This document shows positions 1 through 9,900 of a stretch of DNA of 59,983 nucleotides, piece after piece. The notes under the pieces are model-generated. The model worked only from the letters and a program-made list of their open reading frames with translations, did not search any database and was not told where the DNA came from. The DNA comes from Thermoproteota archaeon (GTDB taxonomy: Archaea; Thermoproteota; Bathyarchaeia; Bathyarchaeales; Bathycorpusculaceae): positions 1 to 59,983 of the forward strand of contig JAAZBP010000046.1 of the NCBI GenBank assembly GCA_012513715.1, read 5' to 3'. Within the stretch, counting starts at the first letter, position 1. Every line of letters starts with the position of its first letter. A program made the position numbers and the translations under genes.

Positions 1-76
1 CTAACAATGAATAGGTAAATAACTGTAATGTTAAATTACCAGAACACGAATAAACATATTTGGGTTAAGATTTAGG

Positions 77-874
77 ATGAACAACGAAAGACCAATAATT
101 CTAAAAATCGGCGGTTCAGCCATAACTAACAAAGCAGAAGAGGCAACTCCGAGAACAGAAATTATAAATCAACTTGCAGAGGAAATCAAAAGAGCAGACC
201 TTGATAACTTGATTGTTATTCATGGTGGAGGTAGCTTTGGTCATCCTTCTGCAGCGAAATATAGCATCAAAGAAGGCTACAAGGAAGATCCGACTCAAAA
301 ATTTGGATTCGCTGAGACTCACCACATAATGACCGTTCTTAATGGACTCGTCATGGACTCTTTGATTCTACATGAGATACCAGCGATAAGTGTTGCGCCT
401 TCAACATGTTTTATAACTGAAAATGGTAAAGTGAAATTCTTCGATGACACCACAATGAAGGCCATGGCTAAACTAATTTTTACGCCAGTCATGTATGGAG
501 ACGTCGTTTTCGACGAGAAACTCGGATTCACTGTTCTTTCAGGTGACCAACTAGTCACTTACTTAGCTCTTAAATATAAAGCGAAAAAAATTGTAGTGGG
601 TGTAGATACAGATGGCCTTTTTGAATCCGACCCCAAAACCAACCCAGAGGCCAAACCATTCAAAAAATTAAATCTTAAAGAACTAAAAGAACTTCAACCT
701 AAACTGGGAAAAGCCCAAGGGACTGACGTTACAGGTGGAATGGCTGGAAAAATTGCAGAATTAATTCCAGCAGTTGAAGCAGGCATACACGTCACCATCA
801 CTGGAGCCACCAAAAGATTATCCATCTACAGAGCTCTAACAGATCAAAGTGTGTTAGGCACAGAAATAGAGTAG
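77..874 (+). CDS. ipk: Isopentenyl phosphate kinase
   Basis: A 265-residue amino-acid-kinase-fold protein. The family phosphorylates isopentenyl phosphate to isopentenyl diphosphate with ATP in the archaeal (alternate) mevalonate pathway. The N-terminal lysine/glycine loop is KIGGSAITNK (10-19), and the HGGGSFGHP stretch (49-57) carries His56, the position of the catalytic His that separates IPK from other amino-acid kinases. GDQL and a VGVDTDGLF nucleotide-binding stretch follow. The ATG lies directly behind TTTAGG. The stop is 7 bp before the IDI gene, so the two are probably cotranscribed. Family assignment is firm. Confidence 0.93.
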   Translation: MNNERPIILKIGGSAITNKAEEATPRTEIINQLAEEIKRADLDNLIVIHGGGSFGHPSAAKYSIKEGYKEDPTQKFGFAETHHIMTVLNGLVMDSLILHEIPAISVAPSTCFITENGKVKFFDDTTMKAMAKLIFTPVMYGDVVFDEKLGFTVLSGDQLVTYLALKYKAKKIVVGVDTDGLFESDPKTNPEAKPFKKLNLKELKELQPKLGKAQGTDVTGGMAGKIAELIPAVEAGIHVTITGATKRLSIYRALTDQSVLGTEIE

Positions 875-881
875 GCATAAA

Positions 882-1997
882 ATGGCAGAAAAAACTGGCG
901 AACGCAAAGGAGACCACATTAGAATATGCTTGGGAGATCAAGCTCAAGCTAAAAAAGTCACCACAGGTTTTGAAGATATACAATTGGTTCATCACGCTTT
1001 GCCAGAAATTAATAAAGATAAAATTGAACTGTCAACAGATTTCTTAGGAAAACACTTCCAAGCCCCAATAATTGTAGGCGCAATGACAGGTGGAACCCCT
1101 GAAGCAATTGCAATTAACACCGCTATTGCAGAAGCAGTAGAAAAACTCGGATTGGGTATGGGTCTTGGAAGCCAAAGAGCAGCAATTGAGAATCAAAATC
1201 TAGAAAAAACATATAGTATTGCACGCGAAAAAGCACCAAACGCTTTTTTGATAGCCAACTTGGGCGGAATCCAACTTGTATATGGTTATGGTCTAAAAGA
1301 GGTTAAACGCATCGTAGAAATGATAGATGCAGACGCAGTTGCAATACATTTAAACGCATTGCAAGAGGCGATTCAGCCGGAAGGTCAAACAAAATTCAAA
1401 GGTGTATTATCCAAAATCGCTCAAATCGCCAGCGGCATTAAACAACCTGTAATTGTTAAAGAGACAGGAGCAGGAATATCGGCTGAAGATGCAAAATTAC
1501 TTGAAAACGCAGGAGTCAAAGCCATTGACGTAGGTGGAGTAGGCGGCACAAGTTTTGCCGCTGTCGAGTACCATAGAACCTCAAAAAATACAGGTGATGT
1601 ACATAACTTTCTAGGAGAAGCATTCTGGGACTGGGGTATACCAACCGCAGTAAGCCTAATTGAAACATCCCAAACAGTAAATTTAGAATTGATAGCATCT
1701 GGAGGAATAAGAAGCGGAACAGATATAGCGAAAGCATTAGTATTAAACGCAAGTTTAGCTAGCATATCTCAGCCAATTCTCCAAACTGCAATAAAGGGCA
1801 AAGAAGAAACAGAAAAGAGACTTTCCTGTCTAATCGAAGAACTACGCAATGTCATGTTCTTAGTAGGCGCAGAAAAAATAAGTGATTTAACTAACACCCC
1901 AGTGGTCATTACAGGAAAAACCGCTGAGTGGTTACAAGCCAGAGGGTTTAATCTTCAAAAATACGCAAAAAGAGGCAGACATGAATTTGGACATTGA
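882..1997 (+). CDS. fni: Type 2 isopentenyl-diphosphate delta-isomerase
   Basis: A 371-residue FMN-dependent TIM-barrel enzyme that interconverts IPP and DMAPP. Visible motifs are GAMTGG (66-71), GLGSQR (94-99), HLNALQEAIQPEG (156-168, containing the Gln of the active site), KETGAGI (193-199) and the phosphate-binding GGVGGTS (218-224). It is full length for the type 2 family. It follows the IPK gene by 7 bp and overlaps the next gene by 17 bp, giving a compact isoprenoid operon that supplies precursors for archaeal ether lipids. Confidence 0.95.
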   Translation: MAEKTGERKGDHIRICLGDQAQAKKVTTGFEDIQLVHHALPEINKDKIELSTDFLGKHFQAPIIVGAMTGGTPEAIAINTAIAEAVEKLGLGMGLGSQRAAIENQNLEKTYSIAREKAPNAFLIANLGGIQLVYGYGLKEVKRIVEMIDADAVAIHLNALQEAIQPEGQTKFKGVLSKIAQIASGIKQPVIVKETGAGISAEDAKLLENAGVKAIDVGGVGGTSFAAVEYHRTSKNTGDVHNFLGEAFWDWGIPTAVSLIETSQTVNLELIASGGIRSGTDIAKALVLNASLASISQPILQTAIKGKEETEKRLSCLIEELRNVMFLVGAEKISDLTNTPVVITGKTAEWLQARGFNLQKYAKRGRHEFGH

Positions 1998-3057
1998 AAA
2001 ATTTCTTGAAGAAACAGCACCCAAAATAGATAAAATTATAGAAAAATATATTCCAAGGAAATTCAGCAAAGAGTCAGTTCTCTTCAAAGTAAATCAGCCT
2101 CTATATAGCTACAATTTAGAACCCTTAAACAAGGCAATTGCAGAACCGATTTGGGACATGTTAGATCGGGGAGGCAAGAGATGGCGTCCAGCTATGTTTA
2201 TGCTAATCTGTGAAGCTCTGGGCAAAGAAAGAGACTATTGTTTAGATTTTTCAATTATTCCTGAAGTAATCCACAATGGAACCCTTATCATAGACGATAT
2301 AGAAGATTCTTCCGAGTTACGCAGAGGTAAACCATGTACATACAAAATTTTTCAATTAGACATAGCAGTTAACGCTGGAAACGGAATGTATTACCTCCCT
2401 CTTCTGCCAATAATGGTAAACAGACAAAGATTACATTTGGAAATACAACGTAACGTTTACGAAATTTATGTACAAGAGATGATTAATCTCAGCATGGGCC
2501 AAGCTATGGATATTGCATGGCATAGAGGTATAGCAAATGCTGATTCAGTAAGTGAACAAGATTATTTACAAATGTGCGCATATAAAACAGGTACACTTGC
2601 ACGCATGTCAGCTAAGCTGGCAGCTGTATTGTCTGGCGCGGATAATCAACTCACGGAAAAACTAGGCAGATTAGCAGAATGCATTGGTGTAGCCTTCCAG
2701 ATGCAGGATGACGTTTTAGACCTGACAGGTCAAGAGTTCGCCAAGAAGAAAGGTGGAGTTGGACAAGACATCAGTGAAGGCAAACGTTCACTGATGGTAA
2801 TTTATACACTTCAAAAAGCAAATTTAAGCGACAAAAAAAGATTAATCGAAATATTGAACATGCATACAAATGACCAGAACCTACGGAATGAAGCCATAGC
2901 GATTATGCAAAAATATGGTGCTATTGAACAGGTTAAAATTACGGCAGAAAAAATGGTTATCGAAAGCTGGAAAGAAGTAGATAAACTTCTGCCTACACCT
3001 GAAGCTAAGGAAAAATTAAAAGCATTCGCTGAATTCTTGATTAAAAGAAAAAAGTAA
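1981..3057 (+). CDS. idsA: Polyprenyl (geranylgeranyl) diphosphate synthase
   Basis: A 358-residue all-alpha trans-prenyltransferase that condenses IPP onto allylic diphosphates. GGKRWRP (64-70), the first Asp-rich motif DDIED (105-109) and the second DDVLD (243-247) are present, so it should be catalytically competent. The C20 product is inferred from archaeal lipid context, not read from the sequence. The ATG overlaps the end of the IDI gene by 17 bp, and the stop is followed after one base by the TTG of gltX, so translation is probably coupled. Confidence 0.93.
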   Translation: MNLDIEKFLEETAPKIDKIIEKYIPRKFSKESVLFKVNQPLYSYNLEPLNKAIAEPIWDMLDRGGKRWRPAMFMLICEALGKERDYCLDFSIIPEVIHNGTLIIDDIEDSSELRRGKPCTYKIFQLDIAVNAGNGMYYLPLLPIMVNRQRLHLEIQRNVYEIYVQEMINLSMGQAMDIAWHRGIANADSVSEQDYLQMCAYKTGTLARMSAKLAAVLSGADNQLTEKLGRLAECIGVAFQMQDDVLDLTGQEFAKKKGGVGQDISEGKRSLMVIYTLQKANLSDKKRLIEILNMHTNDQNLRNEAIAIMQKYGAIEQVKITAEKMVIESWKEVDKLLPTPEAKEKLKAFAEFLIKRKK

Positions 3058-3058
3058 T

Positions 3059-4822
3059 TTGAGCGTAAATACTTTGACATTAGTAGACGACAGCGAATTA
3101 AAAGAACGTATTCGTAAAGCAGCACTTTTAAACGCGGTTGCTCATGACGGAAAGGCACAACCAGGTGCAATAGTAGGCAAGATTTTAGGAGAGAAAGTAG
3201 AACTTAGAAGTCGTGTTAAAGAACTTTCAAATGTTATAAGCAAAGTTGTTGAGGAAGTAAATAATTTATCACTTTCAGAACAAAAAGCAATTGTATTAGA
3301 AAAGTGGCCTGAAACTCAGAAGAAAAAGGAAACTGAAGAAAAACAACTCAGCGACTTACCTAATGCTGAAAAGTATAAACAAATTGTGACCCGTTTTTCT
3401 CCGAACCCAGATTGTGTTTTACACCTTGGTTCAGCACGGGCTATAATATTAAGTCACGAATACGCTCAAATTTACAAAGGCAAATTTATTCTAAGGTTTG
3501 AAGATACAGACCCTAAAGTAAAAAAAGCGTCCTTAAAATTCTATGAAAGCATCCGAGAAGACCTCAAATGGTTAGGATGTAAAATCGACGAAGAATATAT
3601 ACAAAGTGACCGCCTTCCAATATACTACAAATACTCAAACAAACTGATTGCAGACGGTAATGCATACGTCTGTGAATGTGTACCTGAAGATTTTCGCAAT
3701 AAAGTCATTGCTAAAAAACCATGTCCCTGCAGAACCTTGACGTCTACTGAGAACTTGGAACGTTGGGAGAGAATGTTAAATGGTGGCTACCTTGAAGGTC
3801 AAGCAGTTGTTCGAATTAAAACTGACCTTGAAAATCCTAATCCCGCTGTTAGGGATTGGCCAGCTCTACGCATAATAGATACTAAAAAATATCCCCATCC
3901 ACGTGTTGGAAGCAAATACGTTGTTTGGCCACTCTATAACTTGGCTGCGGGTTTAGACGATCACCTTATGGGTATGACACATATCATACGAGGAAAAGAA
4001 CATTACACCAACATGGTGCGCCAAAAATACATGTATCAACATCTTGGATGGCAGTATCCTGAGGCAATCCATTATGGTAGATTAAAAATTACAGGTGCAT
4101 TCCTAAGCAAATCAAAAATAGTGCAAGGAATAAAAGAGGGCATTTATAGCGGATATGACGACCCACGTCTAGGTACATTTGCTGCATTACGTAAAAGAGG
4201 AATCACACCTGAAGCAATAAAGAAAATGATAATCGAAGTAGGCACAAAATCTAATGACGTCACATTAAGTTGGGAAAATCTTTACTCACATAATCGCAAA
4301 ATCCTAGATGCAACAAGCAACCGCTATTTCTTCGTACCGACCCCAACCCAAATTACTGTAAAGTCAATACCTAAAACTTTTCATGTAAAATTACCTCTGC
4401 ACCCTGAAAAACCAGACCGCGGGTATAGAGAATATGAAATAAAACCCATTAACGGAGACACCGTTGAATTATGGATTTCAAATAAAGACGCAGAAACTTT
4501 TGAACCGGAAAAAATTATCAGATTAATCGAGCTTTTTAACATCAAAATTAAAAAAGTTACAGCTGAAAACATTACTGCAGAGTTCATAAGCGAATCATAT
4601 GAAGAAATTAGGAAAATTAAAGCTAAACTTATCCAGTGGGTACCTAAAGGTGCAGAGTATCAATGTCAAATAGTTTTACCAGATGCTTCTCTGGTTGAAG
4701 GTTATTGCGAAAATGAATGTAAGAAGTTAAAGCCAAATACAACTCTACAGTTTGAAAGATATGGATTTGTAAATATAAAAGAAGCAAGCAATAAGCTGAT
4801 AGCTTATTATGCTCATAAGTAA
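3059..4822 (+). CDS. gltX: Glutamyl-tRNA synthetase (archaeal GluRS type)
   Basis: A 587-residue class I aminoacyl-tRNA synthetase that charges tRNA-Glu. An N-terminal helical extension (1-105) precedes the Rossmann domain. The HIGH-type motif reads HLGS (122-125) and the KMSKS-type loop is FLSKSK (348-353). The C-terminal third is the beta-barrel anticodon domain seen in archaeal/eukaryotic GluRS and GlnRS. The start is TTG, one base after the preceding stop. The missing second HIGH-type histidine is normal for the family. The gene sits at the end of the isoprenoid operon and runs into SRP19. Confidence 0.95.
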   Translation: MSVNTLTLVDDSELKERIRKAALLNAVAHDGKAQPGAIVGKILGEKVELRSRVKELSNVISKVVEEVNNLSLSEQKAIVLEKWPETQKKKETEEKQLSDLPNAEKYKQIVTRFSPNPDCVLHLGSARAIILSHEYAQIYKGKFILRFEDTDPKVKKASLKFYESIREDLKWLGCKIDEEYIQSDRLPIYYKYSNKLIADGNAYVCECVPEDFRNKVIAKKPCPCRTLTSTENLERWERMLNGGYLEGQAVVRIKTDLENPNPAVRDWPALRIIDTKKYPHPRVGSKYVVWPLYNLAAGLDDHLMGMTHIIRGKEHYTNMVRQKYMYQHLGWQYPEAIHYGRLKITGAFLSKSKIVQGIKEGIYSGYDDPRLGTFAALRKRGITPEAIKKMIIEVGTKSNDVTLSWENLYSHNRKILDATSNRYFFVPTPTQITVKSIPKTFHVKLPLHPEKPDRGYREYEIKPINGDTVELWISNKDAETFEPEKIIRLIELFNIKIKKVTAENITAEFISESYEEIRKIKAKLIQWVPKGAEYQCQIVLPDASLVEGYCENECKKLKPNTTLQFERYGFVNIKEASNKLIAYYAHK

Positions 4823-4832
4823 GGGGAATGAA

Positions 4833-5141
4833 ATGCGAAAACTCAATAAATTCATAATTTGGCCAGTATATTTTGACCAAGGTAAAACAAGAAAGGACGG
4901 ACGCAGAGTTCCTAAGAATCAAGCCGTGATATCTCCAAAAATTGCTGAACTAAAAGAGGCGGCGGATAAACTTGGATTAAAGAACGAGGTTAATTTAGAA
5001 GCACATTTTCCCAAGACCCACTGGATTAAGAGCGGTATGTTACTAGTTGAGAAAAGAGATTCTAAAGAAGAAACGATAAGGGAAATTGCAGAGAAATTGA
5101 TGAAAATTAAAAGTCAACAACTAACAGGAAATAGAAAATAG
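4833..5141 (+). CDS. srp19: Signal recognition particle subunit SRP19
   Basis: A small RNA-binding protein of about 102 residues that binds SRP RNA and primes it for SRP54 loading. Conserved SRP19 features are the IIWPVYFD strand, the basic GRRVP loop and the HWIKSGMLLVEKR stretch. An ATG at 4809 would overlap gltX. I prefer the ATG at 4833 because AAGGGG lies 6 bases upstream and the protein then begins MRKLNKFIIWP, as in the family. It converges on eS8 with only 15 bp between the two stops. Confidence 0.93.
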   Translation: MRKLNKFIIWPVYFDQGKTRKDGRRVPKNQAVISPKIAELKEAADKLGLKNEVNLEAHFPKTHWIKSGMLLVEKRDSKEETIREIAEKLMKIKSQQLTGNRK

Positions 5142-5156
5142 AAATATTTTAAAAAA

Positions 5157-5549
5157 TTATGCTTTTTCTTTAGCTATCAAAACAGCGTTAACTAAACCGT
5201 CATTGCCTGGGCGACTAGTAACTTTAGCTAAACCCAAAGAAGTTTCAATTTCTGCACCCTTAGTTATTACACCCCGACGGTTATAATCAACATTTGCACC
5301 GTTACGTACTACACGAACAATTTCTGCTTTCTCTGTTTTTCCACTTTTAGGGTCAGTTACAGAAACAAATTTTTCAGTTAAAACCTTTACTTTCATGTTG
5401 CCGCCTAAACAACGTGCACTTTTTCTTTTAGGTGTTCCGAGAACTGTTTCAGCTGGATATCCGCCTGCTTCATACTTCTTTTTAGCACGATAAACGCGTT
5501 TTTTCCCGCCTGTGAGTTTTCTTTTGCGTAAACTGCTATGAGTGGACAT
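5157..5549 (-). CDS. rps8e: Small ribosomal subunit protein eS8
   Basis: A 130-residue ribosomal protein found in archaea and eukaryotes. It starts with the typical SLRKRKLTGGKKR basic tail and contains KYEAGGYPAETVLG and RVVRNGANVDYNRRGVIT blocks. The length is normal for an archaeal eS8. It appears to be transcribed alone, converging with SRP19, with a good TATA-like element upstream. An AAGGAAATG stretch upstream of the ATG can serve as ribosome-binding site. Confidence 0.96.
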   Translation of the reverse strand: MSTHSSLRKRKLTGGKKRVYRAKKKYEAGGYPAETVLGTPKRKSARCLGGNMKVKVLTEKFVSVTDPKSGKTEKAEIVRVVRNGANVDYNRRGVITKGAEIETSLGLAKVTSRPGNDGLVNAVLIAKEKA

Positions 5550-5595
5550 ATTCTACATTTCCTTGATTCGAGTAGTCACTAAAACTATAGATTTG

Positions 5596-5603
5596 AATAT
5601 AAA
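5596..5603 (-). promoter_or_regulatory. TATA box of the eS8 gene
   Basis: Read on the minus strand this is TTTATATT, about 47 bases upstream of the ATG. That spacing would give a leader of roughly 20-25 bases. Archaeal TATA boxes have this composition, but no transcript data are visible, so this is a positional inference. Confidence 0.45.
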
Positions 5604-5649
5604 CATACCGTTTTAAGTGTCACTTTTTACTTAAAATAAAACCTTTTAA

Positions 5650-6285
5650 TTATTCTTTGTCAGTATCGGAGGGTTTTTCATTATCTTGAGATTGGTCTTC
5701 TTTTAGGGCTTCGCCAAAAATTTTTCTCAAATCTCTTTTCAGTGTGGAAGTATCCTGAGTTAGACCAAAGTAATCTGCAAAATAGTCAGTTGTTTTAAGA
5801 GCTAAAGAACGGCCGCTTCTTTCCGTTACAATCAAACCCATATCTTTCAACATTTTAACGTGTCCGTAGGCATGTTGACCTCTAACTTGAACTACTCTCT
5901 TTTGAGAGATAGGCTGTCGATAAGCAATATATGAGAGGGTTTTTAGAGGACCAGCAGATAATAAGGGCCTATTTACTAGTTTCTTAATCAGAGGTGTAAA
6001 CTCAGCTTTAACTTGAAGAACATAGCGTTGGTCTTTAAGGGCTAAAATTTCCAGAGCAGTATTTCTCGATTTATATTCTTGAACAAGAGTTTCAGTATAA
6101 GCTATGACACGTTTTTTGGAGCGACTGCCTATAACTTGGCAGAGTTCATTTATATCTAAAGGTCGACCTGCAACGTATAACGCAGCTTCAAGCAGCATTA
6201 AAATATGTATTTTACGTTCGTTTTCTTGAGGGTGCTCATCTTTAGGAGCTACCTTTTGTTCAGTTGGTTGATTTGAGTTTTTCAA
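5650..6285 (-). CDS. scpB: Segregation and condensation protein ScpB
   Basis: A 211-residue ScpB made of two tandem winged-helix domains (about 28-105 and 110-185) between polar, charged tails. ScpB binds the kleisin ScpA in the SMC condensin. PLLSAGPLKTLSYIAYRQPISQKRVVQVRG is the family's most conserved region, beginning near residue 103. The start overlaps the end of scpA by 26 bases, so the two are translationally coupled. It is the last gene of smc-scpA-scpB. Confidence 0.92.
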   Translation of the reverse strand: MKNSNQPTEQKVAPKDEHPQENERKIHILMLLEAALYVAGRPLDINELCQVIGSRSKKRVIAYTETLVQEYKSRNTALEILALKDQRYVLQVKAEFTPLIKKLVNRPLLSAGPLKTLSYIAYRQPISQKRVVQVRGQHAYGHVKMLKDMGLIVTERSGRSLALKTTDYFADYFGLTQDTSTLKRDLRKIFGEALKEDQSQDNEKPSDTDKE

Positions 6286-6979
6286 CGGTTATTTTCCCCA
6301 CTGCTATGTAGAGTTCCTCTGTTTCTTCGTTTTGCCAAAGGCTAACTAAGCCGTCTTGTGCAAGGAACAATAGATAAATAAACATTCTAAGCGCTTCTAT
6401 GCGAGTGGCGCCTTTAGAAAGGCTAGTGAAGTCTATTATTCCTTGTCCGTCAACTTTCTCGCAAAGTATAGCGTATAATTTATCAACTTCAAATTCAAGT
6501 TCCGCTATGAATTTGTCAAATTTAGGCAGTAAATCAGTTACCGCGGGTAAAACAGGGTGCTGTTCTACTGCATGAGTAAGGTTAAGTTGTTTTTCACCTT
6601 TCAAGACTTCATCTAAAACGTCAAGTAAGTGTTGTATTGTAGTAGAGGTTAATTCATGTCGCAATGGAAGAAACAATGGAGGGGGAACAAAATCTTTTGG
6701 GATTTTTGGTGGTGAAGGTGGGGGTTCCTGCAAAGTTAATAAAAGCTTAGATTTCATCAAATATATCAAAGCTGAAGAATCCAAAGCTACTCCTGAAGCA
6801 CGGAAATCAACCTTTTGCGGAGAATTCTTCTCCATCTCTGTGAGAAAAGAACGCAGCAAGTAAGCTATGTTAACGTTCCAAGGAGTTAGCTTCTCAAGTT
6901 TACTTATCTCGAAGAGTATGTTCCATGGTGGACGAAGATAAAATGGTTTTCTCATAGGAGTTGTTGCTGCTGAAGACAT
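6260..6979 (-). CDS. scpA: Segregation and condensation protein ScpA (kleisin)
   Basis: A 239-residue kleisin that bridges the SMC head domains. The N-terminal helix (PPWNILFEISKLEKLTPWNVNIAYLL) and the C-terminal winged helix (RIEALRMFIYLLFLAQDGLVSL) match ScpA. The middle is a proline-rich linker (PPPSPPKIPKDFVPPP). The start directly abuts the smc stop in a TAG-ATG arrangement, so it lies in one operon with smc and scpB. Confidence 0.92.
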   Translation of the reverse strand: MSSAATTPMRKPFYLRPPWNILFEISKLEKLTPWNVNIAYLLRSFLTEMEKNSPQKVDFRASGVALDSSALIYLMKSKLLLTLQEPPPSPPKIPKDFVPPPLFLPLRHELTSTTIQHLLDVLDEVLKGEKQLNLTHAVEQHPVLPAVTDLLPKFDKFIAELEFEVDKLYAILCEKVDGQGIIDFTSLSKGATRIEALRMFIYLLFLAQDGLVSLWQNEETEELYIAVGKITVEKLKSTN

Positions 6980-9900
6980 CTATACAGCTACCTCCGGGGG
7001 AAATTTCGCTGTCACAACATTGGATATCCCATTGCGTTCATAAACACCGTACACCTTTTGTGCTTTGTTAACCATTTCCGGTCGAAGACTAATCACAATA
7101 AACTGGGTTTTTTCTGCCTCTTCTAAGAGAGTTTCAGCAAGTTTTGTAGTATGAAACGCATCTAAGTGTGCGTCAACTTCATCGAGAACATAGAAAGACG
7201 CGGGTGAAAACTCCTTTAGAGAAAATATGAAAGCCACTGCAGAAATTGAACGTTCACCACCACTTGCACCACTCACAACAATTGATGGTTTGTTTGGGAA
7301 CTGAACAATCATTTCTATACCACCTGAAAAGGGTTCTTCAGGGGCCTCTAATTTTAGAGTAGCACTTCCTCCACCAGTCATCTTGGAGAAGTAAACTGTA
7401 AGACTAGCATTAATTTTTTCAAAAGCATTCATGAAAACTTTGCGTTTTTTAGCTTCAATTTCATCCATAAACGCTACTATAGCTTGTTTTTCACGTTCTA
7501 ACTCATTTAGGCGAACTGAAAGTTCGCGGTAACGCGATATTTGATCAGAATAGTGTTGAGCCGCAAGTTGGTTGACACCGCCTATTCGCTCCATTTCAAA
7601 CTGCATCATACGTATTGTTGTTTCTGCGTCTTGAACTTGTCGGGAATTTATTTCCAATGGCTGCTCATAACCGTATTCTTTAAGTTGTGTCTGAAGTTGT
7701 TGGAGACGAAGTTGAGAAGTTTCAAGATTGATGCGTAGTTGACTCAATAATCTATCTGCTTGCTCGTACTCAGAGTCAAGCATTCGCAGTTCAGAGTCGA
7801 TGTTATCGATTTGTGAAGTGAATTTTTTGGATTCCTCACGTGCTGACAATACCGCACTAGAAAGTTCCACGCGCTTCTTTTCCAGCTCTTCAACCTCTTT
7901 TTTAATTGCATCTCGCTCAGATATCGCCTCGGATACCTCTTTTTGCAATTTTTCTTGTTGTTGTTCAACTTTTGTGAGCTGTATCTTTGTGTTCTTGTAA
8001 CCTATTCTCAAAACCTGGTCAAATTGTGATTGATAAGTTGATATTTCCGTTTGAATAGAACCCAAACGCTGACGAAGTGTGTTTGCTTCTTCCCCAAATT
8101 TTTCTCTTTGAACCTCTAGCTCCTGAATATGACCTACATCAGTTTTCAATCTTAACTCTGTTATTTCTGAATGTAATTTTTTAAGAGAACTTTGAATAGA
8201 GTTACGTTCGTTACGATACATACTCATACGGCCTTTATAAGCCGCTGCTTCACGTTCAAGTTTTCCACCTTGCTTTTGGATATGGTGAATATTTAAATGA
8301 GTTCTCTTTACACTTCGTTTGACTCGGACTATTTCTCGATCTAAAGCAGCAATACCTTCAATAAGTCGGGTCATATCGATTTTAGCGCGTTCTAATTCGT
8401 CCTCTATTTCTGCAATATCGGTGCCTCTTTGAGTTAAATGAGTTCGAAGGGCTCTTACAGCTTCGTCAAGACTTTTTAGAGCATTTTCACTGGGAATTAT
8501 AGTAGAAAAGTCGATGGGGGCTCTATAATAACCGCTTTCAAAAGCTCCTGGTTCATAAAGGTCACCACTAACAGTTACAACACGGTAACCCTGATTGGAA
8601 AGAGCAAAAGCAGTTTTATCATCTGAGGCAACGAGTGTATCGCCAAAAACGTAGTTTATCGCTAATTCAAAGCCGCCAGCATATTTAACAAAGTTTGAAA
8701 GAGGACCTAAAACACCTTCACGTGTAGGAGCGGGTTTATTTTTAAGGTTTATTGCACCTTGAAGCGGAATTATTTTAATTCTGCCCAATTTCATTCGTCT
8801 AAGCGTTTCGGTACAGGTAAAAGCTGTATCTGTATCTTTAACAATTAAAGAGTCAAGCCAACCCATCGCAGCTGCATTAACTGCTTTTTTAAAGGATTTA
8901 TCAATTTTTAATAGGTTACGAAGACGACCGTGTATACCAGCTATAGCACCTACTTCACCCATCTCCTCGATACCACGGAGGGCTTTCTCTTCAGCTGCAA
9001 TCGTTGCAGCGAGGTCACGTTGGGTAGCAAATTCGATTACAGCATCTTTAGCTGAACTTGCTATTTTTTCAGCTTCAGCAATTTCTTTTTGGACATTCTC
9101 TTTCTGCAATTTTTTTCGTTCAATTGTATTTTCAAGGTCTTTGAGTTGAGATTTCTGGTCACGTTGAACCTTTTCTAGTTCAGATAAAGATTTTTCTATT
9201 TCGACTTGACTTGAAATAAATTTTTCTTTCCTAACTACAAAACTCTTTATTCTGCCCAAACAAAGACGAAGTGCAGCTTTATCCTGTTTATACTCTGAAC
9301 GTAAATAGGCTAGCCTTTTGACATGACTCTCTATTTGGGAGTCCAGCGCCTGTATTTTCTTATTATTTCCATCTAAACCTTCCCAAAGCTGAGCAGTCTC
9401 TTTAGCTAAAGCTTCATGTTGCGCCTGTTTCTCTTCAAGCTGAATTTTCAGTTTTTCATATTCACTACGAAATGACCTGATTTTCAAGCGGTTTTCTCTA
9501 ATCTCATTTCTAAGATTCTCATGTTGAGATAGATTATTTTCTCTTACACGTTTCAAACTATCAAAAGTCGCCTGCTCAGAGTTAATTTTTGAATTTAACT
9601 CCGTAAGTTTAGATTTGAGTTCACCAATTTTAATCTGAACTTTAAGAATTTCTGAGCCGCCTTGTTCTAAACCTTCACCGCTTAATTTTCGCCAATCACC
9701 TTCAATTTCGCGGCGTTTATTTCTACGAAGGTCACGTTGGTCTTTTAATTTGTCAACACGTTCCTTCACCCTTTCAGCTTGCTGCGAATTTTCAGATATT
9801 TTTGCTTTTTGTTGAAGGATATCACTTGAAATTTTAATAGCCTGAAACTTTCGTGTTTCATTTTGGATAAAGTTGTATCTAAGAAGCTGATTTCTTTCTC